The position numbers and the translations under genes were made by a program. The notes under the pieces are model-generated. The model was not told the origin of the DNA, ran no database searches, and worked only from the letters and a program-made list of their open reading frames with translations. From Reticulascus tulasneorum (taxonomy: Eukaryota; Ascomycota; Sordariomycetes; Glomerellales; Reticulascaceae), in assembly GCA_001557505.1 (NCBI GenBank), contig LSAX01000011.1:930001-994000 (forward strand): DNA of 64,000 nucleotides. The letters are read 5' to 3'. Shown piece by piece: positions 48,172 to 60,531 of this stretch (the stretch's first letter is position 1; each line of letters begins with the position of its first letter).

Positions 48172-50974
48172 CTTCTAGCGAGAGTCAACGTACCGGCTCA
48201 AGGTTCGAGGATGTTTGCCACTCTGGAGGTTTGGCGACAGGGCTCAGGTAGCTATCTTGATATGATTGAGCGCCTTGCCATTGCTGTTCGCGGTGGCACA
48301 TGAAGGTCGTTTCAAATATATTCCTTCTGCTCTTGCTTACTTCTCAATTCCAATGTTTGAGAGCTTTCTGCGTCGTGGGGGGTGAGTCCGAACTTCCGAT
48401 GAAGGACACCAAAAAAATAACGAATGGCGCTCTCGTGGTCTTGCACAGTCCGAAGAAAACGAAAGGCGCTCACGACGGCAGGGCGAGTTTTCCACACCGA
48501 AAGATGAAAATGTCGCAGTGGCAGTAGTTTATCGGCCGTGATGTGTCCCGTGTTAGCTGCACGCTTGCGGGAATATCAAGCCAGGCCAGGCCGGGCAATT
48601 TAGCGTCGTTCCGCAGCGATTGGTCCTCCTGAGCAGCTGGTTATCTGCCGGCGTCAATCCATCTTATCTGCCAGTGATTGAGGGCTCGAGCGGGAGAAGA
48701 AGAAGGAAAAAAAGAGAGATTGTGCAAGTATTAGATTGTTACGGATCGAAGAGGAAAAGAGGATTCAAGGTGAGGACGGGAAACGTTCTTGTCATCCATG
48801 GGCAGGTTTTTTCCCCCTCGCCTACGATCCGGTTGGGTGTGCGGGAATCGCCCGCGGTTCGGGGTCTCTCTACTTTCAACTTTACGTACTAACTAAACGA
48901 TAATTACCCCGCCTGGGAAAGGGCCTGGCCAAAGCCGCCACTGGCTGATGGTGAATGCTGAAGAAGCGGTTTTTCGTTCCGAGAGTAGGGTACAGCTGTA
49001 TGCACTACGTATGTAGTAGCCTACGAAGTACATACATAGTAAGACAGGCTCAGTCAGTCTAAAGCCAAGCCAAGCCGGATGGCCCAGATCCACCCCAGTG
49101 GGTGGGTGACGCTTGGGTATGTAGCCGGGGGGGCTCTGGCAATGACATCGCCATCGATGGCCAGGGCCTATCAGAGATGATGCTGCAAGCGGCCCTACCC
49201 CGGATTCAGAGCTAAGAACTTGCTCCGTTGGCGAATGTGGGGGGGGGGGCAGTTTGAAAACGGGTGAAGATGGACGACCACGGCTTTTTGGCGAGTAATG
49301 CGCCGTATATTCCGGCGGGCGAACCTCCCACAATCAGGGTTCTCAGGGGGCAATCATCAATGCCAACACGGAAACCCGGCTACTGGGGACTGGGTTGCTG
49401 AAATTATTAAGACCATGAAGCTCTGAAATGGGGGTGTTCTCGAATACGATGGATCTCTCCGTACCGATGCCTTGTCCTGTCCAACCAATACGACTTAACC
49501 ACTGGTTGTCGCTAGATCACCACCACCTGTTACCACTCACTCCACTCCACACACGTTTTGCTGCAGACCCAATGTGCTAACGATCACCCACCAAGCGTCT
49601 CTATTTATTTCCTATTGATTTACTTCTGTCGTTCGTGGGGAAACACATGTTGCTCGTTTCCACTGAATTCAAACGGTGAAATCCCGCCCGCTTGCTGCAT
49701 GACCACATTCCAAGAACAGCCCAACTCCCTCCCACCTGGTAGCGCTCCTCACGGATCCTTGGCCTGATGAGATGGACCATGACTCAGCTGATGCTTGAAT
49801 TCTCTCCCGGCCGAGCCGTCAGGCGCTCATGGGGTCTAGCTGGGCTTCAGGGGCCTTCTCGCTTCTGGGGTCTGCTGTCGGGTGCAGTCAGCCTCCATGC
49901 TCGGTTCGTTTTGTCGCGAATAAGGCAAAGTTGGAAACCGGCGCTTCTCGGGTGTGATGATGGACGGTTTGTTGCTGCTGTGGCACGTTACGCAGCAATG
50001 CCGCATGCTGAGACGATCACTGGTGGAAGCTGTGATGATTTAGTTAGATTGCAGCATTTGAAGGCATCCTTTCTAACGAAAACCTATTGACCTGCTAGAC
50101 GTCAGAGCGTATCTTCTGCGCATATAGGCTCCCGGTGAGCCACTCCCAGCTACAGCAAGGAACGCTCAACAGACATCGCAAGGCTGCGTCAACGACCATC
50201 TTGCGTGCCAAAAGCGGTTAAGATGGATTTCAGCGACGTGGCTGGACAGATACCTTGAGATGCGCACTTGGCATTACCCCGGCCACATCCTCATACAAAT
50301 CAACTTGACTACATAACGCCTTGGCTGACCAGGTATTGGGATATTTAACCACCCCCGCCGCCGTTGTCCACTATACAGTGCCAGCGCCTCACTGTAGCTC
50401 GTCCATCAGAAACGTCAGCAACCGCCTTGTGGAACTGTAAAAGGGTGGGCGACCGTTGCTCCAGTACTACTACTGCATATGGTCTTATCGAAATGACCAG
50501 CTCTCATGTTATCTGTGTTTTTCATGAGCAGCTCAATTATCCCAGATCCAAGTTCCCGCAAAGCATTCGCGAAGCGAGCCTAAAATATTGACATGCATGC
50601 CCAATTACAGTTAGCAGCTGCGGCTGTGTTGTGGCGCTTTCGAATCTGCCCAACAAGGCTCGGCGCAAGGCAATACTTTGCCTTCTTCTCAAACTATTAA
50701 CACTGCAGAACCGCAACTTCATCGTAGACGTGATCCGTCGCGCTTGTGACAAAGACAACATCGATACAACCTGATAATGAGTACTGTCTTCACCGCCGAC
50801 AGCATGGCTACGCCGGAGAAGCTTGAGACCTAATTGGACCATGTCCAAGCCAGTCCGCGGCACGTCTGGAGAGGTACACATTCCTTCTCATGAAAGGTCA
50901 ATACCAACTGGTCGTCTTGCGAAGGTGCGGGCATGAGTCATTAGGTTGTCCGCTATTTGTTTATCGCCGCCGGC
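48172..50974. other. intergenic, 2.8 kb
   Basis: No gene recognised. It is a divergent region between the fusion gene (-) and the NLR (+). It contains a G11 run near 49239-49249 and several short open frames without family resemblance. Confidence 0.5.
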
Positions 50975-53900
50975 ATGGACCCTCTTAGCATAACCGCGAG
51001 CATTATCGCTGTTCTGCAACTCTCATCTGAGGTAGTTACATACGTTTTTGGGGCAGCTGGCGCGACAAAAGAGCGGAGGCGTCTCCGCGAGGAGCTAATA
51101 TCATGTGAATCCATCCTCCTACAACTCCAAGACCATGCCGAGGATGGAGACGACGCGAGATGGGGGGAGAAGATCGAAGCCCTCCAGGCCCCAAACGCGC
51201 CATTATACCGGCTGAAAGCTGCTCTAGGCGCAGTGAAAGCGAAGTTAGAGCCCAAAACTGGATTGAACAGGGCTGTTTCGGCGTTGAAGTGGCCGTTCGA
51301 TGAGAAGGAGGTGGACAAGCTCATTTCTGCAATCCAGCGTGAGAAGTCACTTCTGCAGTTGGCTCTGACAAACGACTGCAGGTATAATCACCCTGCCTAG
51401 CCATTTGAAACTCTAGCTAATGAAGAGCAGGGAGTTGATCATAGAAATCCAGCGGAATGCCACCGAGCATGGAAAGGGGCTGGCACAGCTCATCCAGATA
51501 ATGAAGGACAACTCGACTGAAGTTGAGACGCAGTTTGTGAAACTCAACACAATGTTGGTGGGCATTCAAACGTCGCAGGACGACCTAAAGGATGAAGTAG
51601 GGAATATATCTGAACAGCAAGCCAAACTGGAGCAGCAGACTATCCTCGGCTGGGTCACCGCAATCGACTACGCCCCTCAACAGAGCGATTTTATCAGCCG
51701 GCGGCAAGCTGGGACAGGACAGTGGCTCCTTGACTCGTCAGAATACAAAACTTGGGCTGAAAGCCCGAAGCAGACTCTTTTCTGCCCAGGAATTCCCGGA
51801 GCAGGGAAGACAATCCTCACATCGATTGTAGTTGACGACCTGACTACTCGTTTTGGAAATGATAGGAGTATCGGTATTGCATATATCTACTGCAACTTTC
51901 GTCGACATGAGGAACAGAGCGCCAAAGATCTCCTTACGAGTCTATTAAAGCAACTGGTTCAAGGCCAGGCGTCCCTCCCAGCAGGTCTCAAAGCACTGTA
52001 CAAAAAGTGTAAAGAAAATCGCACGCAGCCATCATTCGACGACATGTCGAAAACTATCCAGTCCGTGGCTGCTCTATATTCACGGGTTTTCATCATCATC
52101 GATGCCCTCGATGAGTGTCAAACCGCCCATGGCTGCCGGACAACACTTCTGAAAGAAATTTTCGCCTTGCAGTCCGAGTGCGGAGTAAATATCTTTGCGA
52201 CATCAAGATACATTCCCGAAATTGCCATAGAGTTCGATAGAAGTGTGTCACTTGAGATACGTGCCAGTACTGAAGACGTACAGAGATATATTTACAACCG
52301 TATATCCAGCCTACCGCCATTACATGTTATCAGACGTTACCCAATCCTCTGTGAGAATATCCAAACCAGGATCGCTGAGGCTGTCAGGGGCATGTGCGTA
52401 TCTCTGTATGCTACTATTGAGAGAGAAGTACTGACTTGGTTAGGTTTTTACTTGCGCAGCTTTATTTTGATTCATTACTAGGGAAAAGCTCCCAGAAAGC
52501 TGTCCGAGTTGCCCTGACTAGTCTCTCGAGCGGCTCAGAGGCATACAACCATGCATATGGGGATGCGATGAAGCGTATCGAGGGGCAACTCGCTGACCAG
52601 GAAGCGCTCGCTAAGCAGGCTTTATCGTGGATCATATGCGCAAGAAGGCCGTTGAATATATGGGAACTTCAGCACGCGCTTGGTGTTGAAGTAGGCGAAT
52701 CCGCATTCGACGAAGATAACCGTCCACAAATCGAAGACATAGTTTCTGTGTGTGCTGGATTAGTTACCGTTGAGCCCAGCGGTATCATCCGGCTGGTCCA
52801 CTACACGACCCAAGAATACTTCGAGCGGACCCAGGAAGTCTGGTTTCCCAATATAGAGGCCAGTATCACATCGATTTGCGTCACATATCTCTCTTATACC
52901 GTATTCGAAGATGGGGCTTGCCACACTAAGCACAAATACGAAAGTCGCCTGGAGCTATATCCGCTGCATGAGTATGCGGCACGTAACTGGGGACACCATG
53001 CTCGCAAGGCATTGACTCCATGCAGCGCCGTCGTAGATTTTCTCCAGAAACCGGCTCATGTTGACGCATCGAGTGAACCGCTAATTCCTATAGACAGGTA
53101 TTTCTCGTCCTTGACATATTTTATCAATTCTGATAGGCAAGTGACGGGACTGCACCTAGCGGCATACTTCGGGATTGAGTACGCGGTGGATCAACTGCTC
53201 GGTGGCAATACACTAGACATGAGGGACTTCAACGGCCGGACGCCACTAAGCTATGCCGCCGAAAATGGACATGATGCAGTCGTCAAGCTGCTTCTGGCAA
53301 CAGGCCAAGTCGACGCCGATTCTAGGACGGCAAGCGAGGATGGGGGCTGGACACCGCTCAGCTTTGCCGCGCAGAAGGGGCACGAGGCTGTCGTCAGGTT
53401 GCTACTGGCCACAGGTCAGGTCGATGTTAACCTGAGGACCGTTAGCCTGTTTGGTGCAGGCAGCAATCCGCTAAGCTATGCCGCTGCCAATGGATATTAT
53501 AATATAGCCAAGCTGCTGTTGGCCGCGGAGGAGATCGAGTTGGACTCGAGGGACATATACCCTAGCTGGACGCCGCTAACCTATGCTGCCGCAAATGGAC
53601 ACGATGCTATCGTTAAACTGCTGCTTGACACGGGCAAGGTCGACATCAACAATGAAACTAAAGGAGGTTTCGACGAGGGCTGTACGCCTCTCAGCCTTGC
53701 TGCCGAAAAGGGGCACGATGCTGTCGTTGGATTGCTGTTGGCCACAGGCCAAGTCGAAATTAATTCAAAGATTATAGGTGAGACGAACAAAGGCATGACG
53801 CCGCTTAGTCTTGCTGCCCGGGAAGGTCATGAGGACGTTGTCAGGCTGCTGCTGGCCACAGACAAGATTGATGTCAACTCAAAAGACAATAAAGGTTACA

Positions 53901-54793
53901 CGGCCCTTAGCCATGCTGCCTTGGAAGGGCGGTATGCTGTTGTCAAGCTTCTGTTAGCCTCCAGTCGGGTCGATGTCGACGTGAAGGCCACATGTGAAGA
54001 TAATGCAGACTGGCTGTTGCCAAGCTCTTTCGCTATGAGAAAGTACGACGCTTTCACAAATGTGCTGATGGGCACGGGTTCGATTGACGTCGACCTGCTC
54101 GCTGAAGGAGAGAAAGACGTGGGCCGGACTCCTCTTAGCTTTGCTGCTGAGAGGGGTCACGAGGCCATCGTCAAACTGCTGCTGGACACAGGCCAGGCCT
54201 ACGTCGATTCTAAGACTTCAGGTCAGGTGGGTGGGGGCCGGACGCCGCTCAGCTTTGCTGCGGGGAGGGGTCATGAGGCTGTTGCTAGGCTGCTTCTGTA
54301 TCAAGGCAAGGCCGATGTTAACTCGAGGGATTGGTCGGGTTGGACGCCACTGCTTCGAGCAGCAAGGGGAGGACACCTCGGAATGATCACCTTACTTCTC
54401 TCTACAGGGGATGTTAGGCGGGGCTCAATATCATTATATGAGAAAGTACTGCTAACATGGGCTGCATTGACTGGGAACGACACCCTGGTACGACAGTTGA
54501 TTGATAAGGGCATCGACATTGACTGGAGAGACGATACAGGCCGGACGCCGCTTTATTATGCAGCCATGAGAGGGCAAGTGGCCGTTGTGGAGCTGCTCCT
54601 TGCAACGGGCGAGGCTAACGTCAACGCGATGGATCGCACAGGCCGGACGCCGCTTACCAGGGCCGTCGAGGAAGGGTACACGGATATTGTAGAGTTGCTC
54701 CTTGCCACCAACGAGGCCAATGTCAACGCGACGGATCGCCAGGGCCAGACGCCGCTTCCCTGGGCCGCCGCTAATGAGAGTTGGGCCACATAA
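50975..54793 (+). CDS. NLR/STAND protein: fungal N-terminal domain, NACHT NTPase, ankyrin repeats
   Basis: Three exons: 50975-51381, 51428-52393 and 52444-54793; 1,240 residues. The N-terminus (MDPLSITASIIAVLQLSSEVV) is the helical domain common at the front of fungal STAND proteins, followed by a coiled segment. The NACHT domain has Walker A GIPGAGKT (~257-264), Walker B IIIDALDEC (~358-366) and the sensor NIFATSR. A winged-helix region follows (IWELQHALGVEV...LVHYTTQEYFE). From ~693 there are about 16 ankyrin repeats, many nearly identical (GRTPLSFAAERGHEAIVKLLL type), one strongly degenerate, and the last cut by the stop. A 39-base segment (53099-53137) has GT...AG ends, is in frame and may be a tiny intron. 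Such NLRs act as intracellular receptors in fungal allorecognition and programmed cell death. The effector outcome cannot be told from the N-terminal domain. Confidence 0.9.
53150..54780 (+). repeat. ankyrin repeat-coding array of the NLR
   Basis: About 16 units, spaced irregularly by linkers of variable length. Core motifs xTPLSxAAxxGHxAVVxLLLATGxVDVN recur with high similarity, which fits recent duplication or exchange among units; one unit around 54000-54075 has lost the motif. Confidence 0.8.
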
Positions 54794-55575
54794 CGGCTTT
54801 TGGAACACTATAGCAATGTCCAGACACAGAGTCCAGATACGTGATAGTACCGCAGAAGAGTTTGGGAGAATGGTTGGATGTATTGCAAGTTTTCAAGGGC
54901 TGGTACACTTATAGTACCTTTAATCTTAACTACCTTTTTATCAATCCTTGTGAACTTTACCAGGAAACCAAGTTGCTCTGGGCTACATATCTTTTGTATG
55001 TCGTATCTTAGTGCGTCTCCGCCCGAGTCCCTAGCAGTAAGGTAGGCTGCTGGTCGAACAATGGACAGCCATCATATTGGCATGTTTGTACCGCGAAAAG
55101 GAAAATGAAAGTGTGTAATATCAGACGAGCAGATGAGATCGTTGTCGGTTAGTGCCATACATCTAAACAGAGTCTGAACGAGACTGTCTTCCGCTGGTTC
55201 TCAACGGCCCACAGGCTTGACATATAGCGATGCCAGCTTGGTTCGGCCTATAGTGCTATGTTTAAGAGAGCTCATCGTATGAAATCATTTCGTCTTGTTA
55301 TGTCATAGCCTCTGCATAATGCATCATATCTATATACAAAGTAGAGCACAATTCTCCAATGCCCAGTGGCAGGTATTGTTTTGGTCCCCACTTGCGCAAC
55401 TTGGTCCATCTGTGGTCATTGCTAGCTAATGAGCTCGAGAAACATTAGAAATTCTCCATGCATAACTCACTACCCAAGTCACAATTCCTTGACGCCAAAA
55501 CGATGTGCCCCACACAAGATGCAGTCAAGTCCATCATCGGAGACGATCTCTCAACTCAGCCGGAAGCACATCGTC
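54794..55575. other. convergent intergenic spacer
   Basis: 3' regions of the NLR and the orphan gene, which face each other. Just after the NLR stop the same frame stays open for about 16 codons. Nothing else recognised. Confidence 0.5.
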
Positions 55576-56225
55576 TCATTGGAAGTTCAGTTTCGCTGGG
55601 GAATCCTTGAATCGCGAACTGTTGAAAGAAGGAGGCAAAACAGCTCCCATGCTCATTGCAAAGGCATATTGCCAGCCTGTGACTAGGGTATCAGTTTGTG
55701 AGTTGGTGTTTGACTCTGCTCTGATTTCCACCGTAGCAGAATCCTTCGGAAGAGGATGTAGTGAATACGCGTGCGACGGGGGCTGTGGGTCATTCGAACC
55801 CCAGCGACGTTTGAAGACCTTCTTCAGCCGGCGATACAGTCTATTGGAGATTCCGTTATCTGCGCCAGAATTGTATGACCAGGAACCGGCATTGGTATCG
55901 GTCTCGAGCAGTAGATGAAGTTCGTCAGGCGTGAGGTTCGGCGACATGTCGAGCATATCAGATTTACGGGAACGTTTCCAATAACGGGCTCTTAGCAGAG
56001 ACTTCCTCCGTGGTTGGCTCTAGTACAGTTAGGTACATGACTTCCCGCGGAGGGCGAGTATCTTACCCTCGATTTCAACGTGTTGAACTTGCTTGCCTCC
56101 TTCGGTGACCTGTCTTTCGGTTTGGGAACAGGAGTCTGATAAGTGTGCGGTTCTGTGGGTTGCCAGCTGGAATATCGCCCTGTCGGGTACCAGATGTCCG
56201 TAGCTGAAGGTGTCATGAAATACAT
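55576..56225 (-). CDS. orphan protein of about 200 residues, unknown function
   Basis: Two exons on the minus strand, 56225-56067 and 56019-55576, joined by a 47-base intron with a GTAAGA donor and CTAG acceptor; splicing links the two open frames in phase. The 200-residue product is Ser/Pro-rich. It has a basic central stretch (RRKSLLRARYWKRSRKS), an acidic helical segment (TPDELHLLLETD), a second basic patch (RRLKKVFKRRW) and no signal peptide. No known domain is recognised. Positive evidence is limited to the intron, the frame continuity and the composition. It lies tail-to-tail with the NLR, a common setting for partner genes in fungal allorecognition loci, but a link is speculation. Confidence 0.5.
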
Positions 56226-57349
56226 CGGATTTCGAGGCGTAGAGAACGAAGGAAGGGGATCTAACTATCAACTACTATCGATAAGAAGTACGAGAAGGCA
56301 TGAAGAACAGATTTAAAAGGAGATCGAATGGGATACGGCAAACTCATATATCAGTCAAGTCTCCAAATAGTCTCCAACTGCATTCCTGAGGGAACCTTAA
56401 TGGGATAATATGTCTCAAAATGCAAGGGCTTGGTACGAAGGCTGAACACACTGTGCTCCCATTTGATCGCCATGATAGCTCGCTGACGACCTCCCTAAAG
56501 TATCGGTCCTACCTGTCACATCGTGGTTGGAGGGATCTGGAGATCTTCACACTTGGCAGGCCTAAACATAAGCACACTCGTCACCCACAGGCTGATTTGG
56601 CCTGGAAGGCTAGGGTTTTGGAAGTTGCCGGTCTAGGCCGCAGCTGGAATCTGACATGAAGGAATACGCAGAAATAAGAAGCGCCGTGCTGATATTTCGG
56701 CGTGAATGCCACGTCCTGATTGGTTTCGTGGGATGTCTTTAGTGCCTGAGTAAGATGCCTCACATGTTTGCTGGAGACGCTATCTCCTGCGAAGTGAAAT
56801 GCAGCCGCGAAGCGGAGCCCGTGCGACTGTCTGCTGACTCATTGACGCGAGGACTAGCCTTTGACATAGAAGTTTGTTACACTGAATGTGGATGAGACTG
56901 GTAAACTTGTCCGTTAGAACGAAGGTTGTTTGAGTTAGTGGAATGGGGGCGGCGGCTTTACTTGGACTGGACATTTTGTGCTATGTCGTAGTGGGGCGGC
57001 AGGGCTGAGCGATAGCGGTATGTATGTAATCCAAATTCGGTGCCCGATCCCGGTCCTGCTTCGCTAGACCCGGGACACGATTGATTACCAATACTTGAAA
57101 CTGGGCAGCCAGCCGACTCCATCGACCTCTTCCGTGTCGTAAGATTTTGAGATCGCTCGCCCTGCTACGGAGTACTACCTTTGAGGGTGGGATAATGGGT
57201 ATTACTTTGAATCAACCCCTACCCCTACTCAGCCACAGCAATCCAGGACGCGCCGAAGATTACCTAAGGTGAGACATGCGATAGAATCTATCACAAGGCC
57301 ATTCCGGGAAGAGACAAGGGATCGTACGCGTTCTCTAAACCTATTCTCC
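56226..57349. other. divergent intergenic region
   Basis: Promoter region between the orphan gene (-) and the DHA2 transporter (+). No gene recognised. Confidence 0.5.
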
Positions 57350-59304
57350 ATGGCGGAACCCCCGACTCCCATACGGAGGTATCGCTCCGATGTCGATGAC
57401 GATGGGGATGAGGCGTTGCGTGATGATGTTACGGGTGCCGAGACGGCGACCCTGCTGGATTCCGACACCAGTTCTGGGACCATCTGGGAGGGAGCGTCGC
57501 CAACCGACCGCCAACGGCGGGAGTCGGACGCGACCTCCGACGGCCCGAGGCAGACTGTCGGGACTTTCAGAGTGCTTGCCATCATCTTCAGCACCTGGAT
57601 TCTCATTTTCTTGCAAGGTGAGTGCTCCTCTCCCGGCCTAGCCGGGTCCCGTCAGCTCTCAGGTGTTTAACGCCTATAGCCTCCAACATGTCAGGCATGA
57701 CCATGATCCAGTCCGTGATAGCAGAAGAGCTGAACGCCTATGAGAGTGCTATGTGGTTCACCAGCGCGTACTTGATAGCAACGGCTTCGCTGGCGCCCTT
57801 ATTTGGGCGACTGGCCACCATCTTCTCGCCCCGCAGCTTGGTGCTGCCCATCGGTCTTTTCTTCGCATTGGGCGGCTTGGTTGCCTCCCAAGCACATTCA
57901 TTTGGGCCATTTATTCTGGGGAGAATCCTCACGGGTGCTGGAGGTGCCGGCATCATGACCTTGTCGGTCGTAATGGTCTTGGAGCTGACGAGCAAGAGAA
58001 GGCGCGGAGTCTTCATCGGACTCATAAACGCCGGCTTTACCATCGGTCTCTCTTTCGGCGCTGTCGTATTTGGTGCCTTGCTTCCGGTAGTTGGCTGGGT
58101 AAGAGAGCCTCGTCGCACTCCATCTCGGGTTCGTTGCTGACTCTGGTGTGCAGAGAACATTGTTCAGCATTCAGGCTCCTATTTCCATCATAGCAGCTCT
58201 GGGTGTCTTTTCAAGCATTCCCAAGTCCTTTAGCTCAAACCACGCATCGAAAGATAGGTCACTTGGAGAAAAGCTGGCCCGAATTGATTACGCCGGGGCT
58301 TTCATGCTGGTAAGAATGCCTGTCTCTAGCCGTAGTATTAAAGCTAACTTGAGGAGACTTTCACCATTGTTTTGTTCTTGTACGGCCTATCTGGCGAAAT
58401 TCAATGGCTCCCAATCTTCTTCTCTCTAGCCACGTTGGTTATCTTCGTTATAATCGAGTTCTTCCTCGCCGCCGATCCAATCATTCCTCTCAAGGTTCTA
58501 TCATCCCGGGGCGTTTTGTTTTCATGCGTTGCCCAGCTCGGTTTAATGTCCGCTCGTTGGACTCTATTATTCTATGCGCCGATCTTTGTTCTTGCTGTTA
58601 AAGGCTACGGGCCTGCCGCGGCCGGATCCATTCTCATCCCAACGAACTTTGGATTCGGCTCCGGCGGACTCATTATCGGATGGCTCCACGTTCGTCGCGG
58701 TGGCGCCTTCTGGCTTCCATCGCTCATTGGAATCGCTTGCTTTGGATCAACAATGTTCGCACTATCCATCGTTGGCACCCCAGACTCTCCCGCATGGAGC
58801 TTCATCTTAGTCGTGTTCCTGAACGGTCTTGCAACAGGAGCAACGCTCAATTACACACTTGCGCATATCCTGCATCTCAGCCATCCGGACATGTACTTTA
58901 TTAGCACGAGCTTACTGGGCACTTTCCGAGGTTTTGGAGGGAGCTTCGGTACCGCGATTGGCGGCGGTATTTTCTACAGAATACTACGACAGAGCCTTAC
59001 TGACGCATTCACACGTCTGGACGGGGGCTTGTCAAAGGGTCGCGAGGAGCTGATAAAGAAGCTCATAGGCAGCCCGGCCTTGGTGTCGACCGGTGGATTG
59101 AGTCCCAAAGAGCATGAAATCGCCGTTGTAGGGTATGCGGCAGCTTCTAGGGGCACATGGCAAGCAGCCGCAGCTCTGGCGATCCTTGTCCTCATTCTAC
59201 AAGCAGCGACTGGGTGGACTGCACCCGCCAGGGAACCAGAGGATGACGAAGAGACGAGTGCGAGAATGGGTTTGATGGAGAATGAAGGCGTGGGAGAGGC
59301 ATGA
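57350..59304 (+). CDS. MFS transporter, DHA2/vacuolar basic amino acid (VBA)-like, 14 TM
   Basis: Four exons: 57350-57617, 57680-58098, 58154-58309 and 58357-59304; 596 residues. A ~75-residue acidic cytosolic N-terminus leads into TM1. The signature AMWFTSAYLIATASLAPLFGRLATIFSPR covers TM2 and motif A; GRILTGAGGAGIMTLSVVMV and GFTIGLSFGAVVFG (motif C) follow. The DHA2-specific middle (RTLFSIQAPISIIA, then the FFLAADPIIPLKVL segment) and the GTFRGFGGSFGTAIGGG block support the 14-TM DHA2 class related to yeast Vba and Azr1 proteins. These export drugs or organic acids, or load basic amino acids into vacuoles; the substrate here is unknown. Introns have clean GTRAGN donors, and phases close perfectly across all four exons. 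Confidence 0.88.
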
Positions 59305-60531
59305 GGTGGTCAGCTGAAACAAAGTCATCGCACAGCATGCTCGGGGATCGAACTATGCCTGAGACATTAGCCATGCGCTATGTTTGGCGGATCTCAGCGT
59401 GCGGGCTGAACTACAGAGATTTCAGATGTAGCTAGAATCTTGGATAATGGCCATGGAACTTGGGAAGGCATAACTGACGGAAGTCAACCCGGATGCAAGG
59501 GGAGCCTTGAGGCATTTGAAGCACAGAACAGACGTTCCCTGGAGCTTTCTCTTGCATCATCTGTTCATTGAGCTCCTCTATGCCTTGGCACCGGCCTACA
59601 AGATACAAGTCGAAGCCTCAAAGGTATATGGATTTCATCAAAGGCAAACATGTGGTTTCGCTCACATGTTGCACTGTCTAACTGGAGCTTGAAAAATGGC
59701 TAGAAAGCAAACGGGCAGTGATTCAAGGCAAATTCCTCCTAGACACATTAGATGAGCCTATTAGACTCGGTTTGCACGCGGTGCAGTCTCCTCATACGCA
59801 GCATTCTGTCTTGAAGTTTAGATTTTAGCTTCTTGGTTCTAAGACGCATCCCCACAGCAGGCAATATATGGGGATTTAGACAAACACTACTCCACTGCTT
59901 GGGACTGTGAGAGACATGGCGGAACCTATAAATTCTTCATACCTTAGACGATGATGTTTCAGCAGTTGATTATGTTGTGAATGAAGCAAAGGACTTACCA
60001 TTGGACCCCGCATGGGGTGGTTCCGCCGCAGGGGTAAGCGAGTGACATCAAGCTTTAATTAAATGCTTAATGACTCCAACCCCAGGAACTACCAAAAGAC
60101 TATGGAACCCAACTAGTATTAGAGGATATCTGACTTGGTAAATATCTATGGGAATGTATCAAGTCTTGAGTTCACACATCGATGCACGAAGATTCGTATC
60201 GACTTGGTGTGCATCATTGCCTGATACCTGGGCCGGGGCGGGGGGAGGTAGGCAGGGTACAAATCCTCCTCGTCGCTTATGAGGCGAAATTATGGACGGA
60301 TCTCACCAACTGCGAGTCGTGCCGTGTGCGGCGCGACTCCCAACACATCTTTGTTCTATCGTCGTCTCGGCCACTCTTCGCAAGTCAATGGAGCGTCAAG
60401 GGCATTTCATTCTTCATCTTAGAGTTTGATGCGGTAGCAGGAATGATATTGTTCTTCCTGCACATGCTACCGCCACTGCTGAAGCTTTTCTAGCGATGCG
60501 CCTTGATGCCAGGTTTCATTAAGCTCGTTAA
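59305..60531. other. intergenic
   Basis: No gene recognised; a short open frame at 60182-60493 lacks family resemblance. It contains the promoter of the GT90 gene. Confidence 0.5.

Noticed and set aside
50537..50881. 114-codon minus-strand open frame upstream of the NLR
   Set aside because: No family resemblance and no splice or promoter support.
55780..55800. TTCGAA-containing segment resembling a tRNA B box
   Set aside because: No matching A box or cloverleaf arms, and it lies inside the coding exon of the orphan gene.
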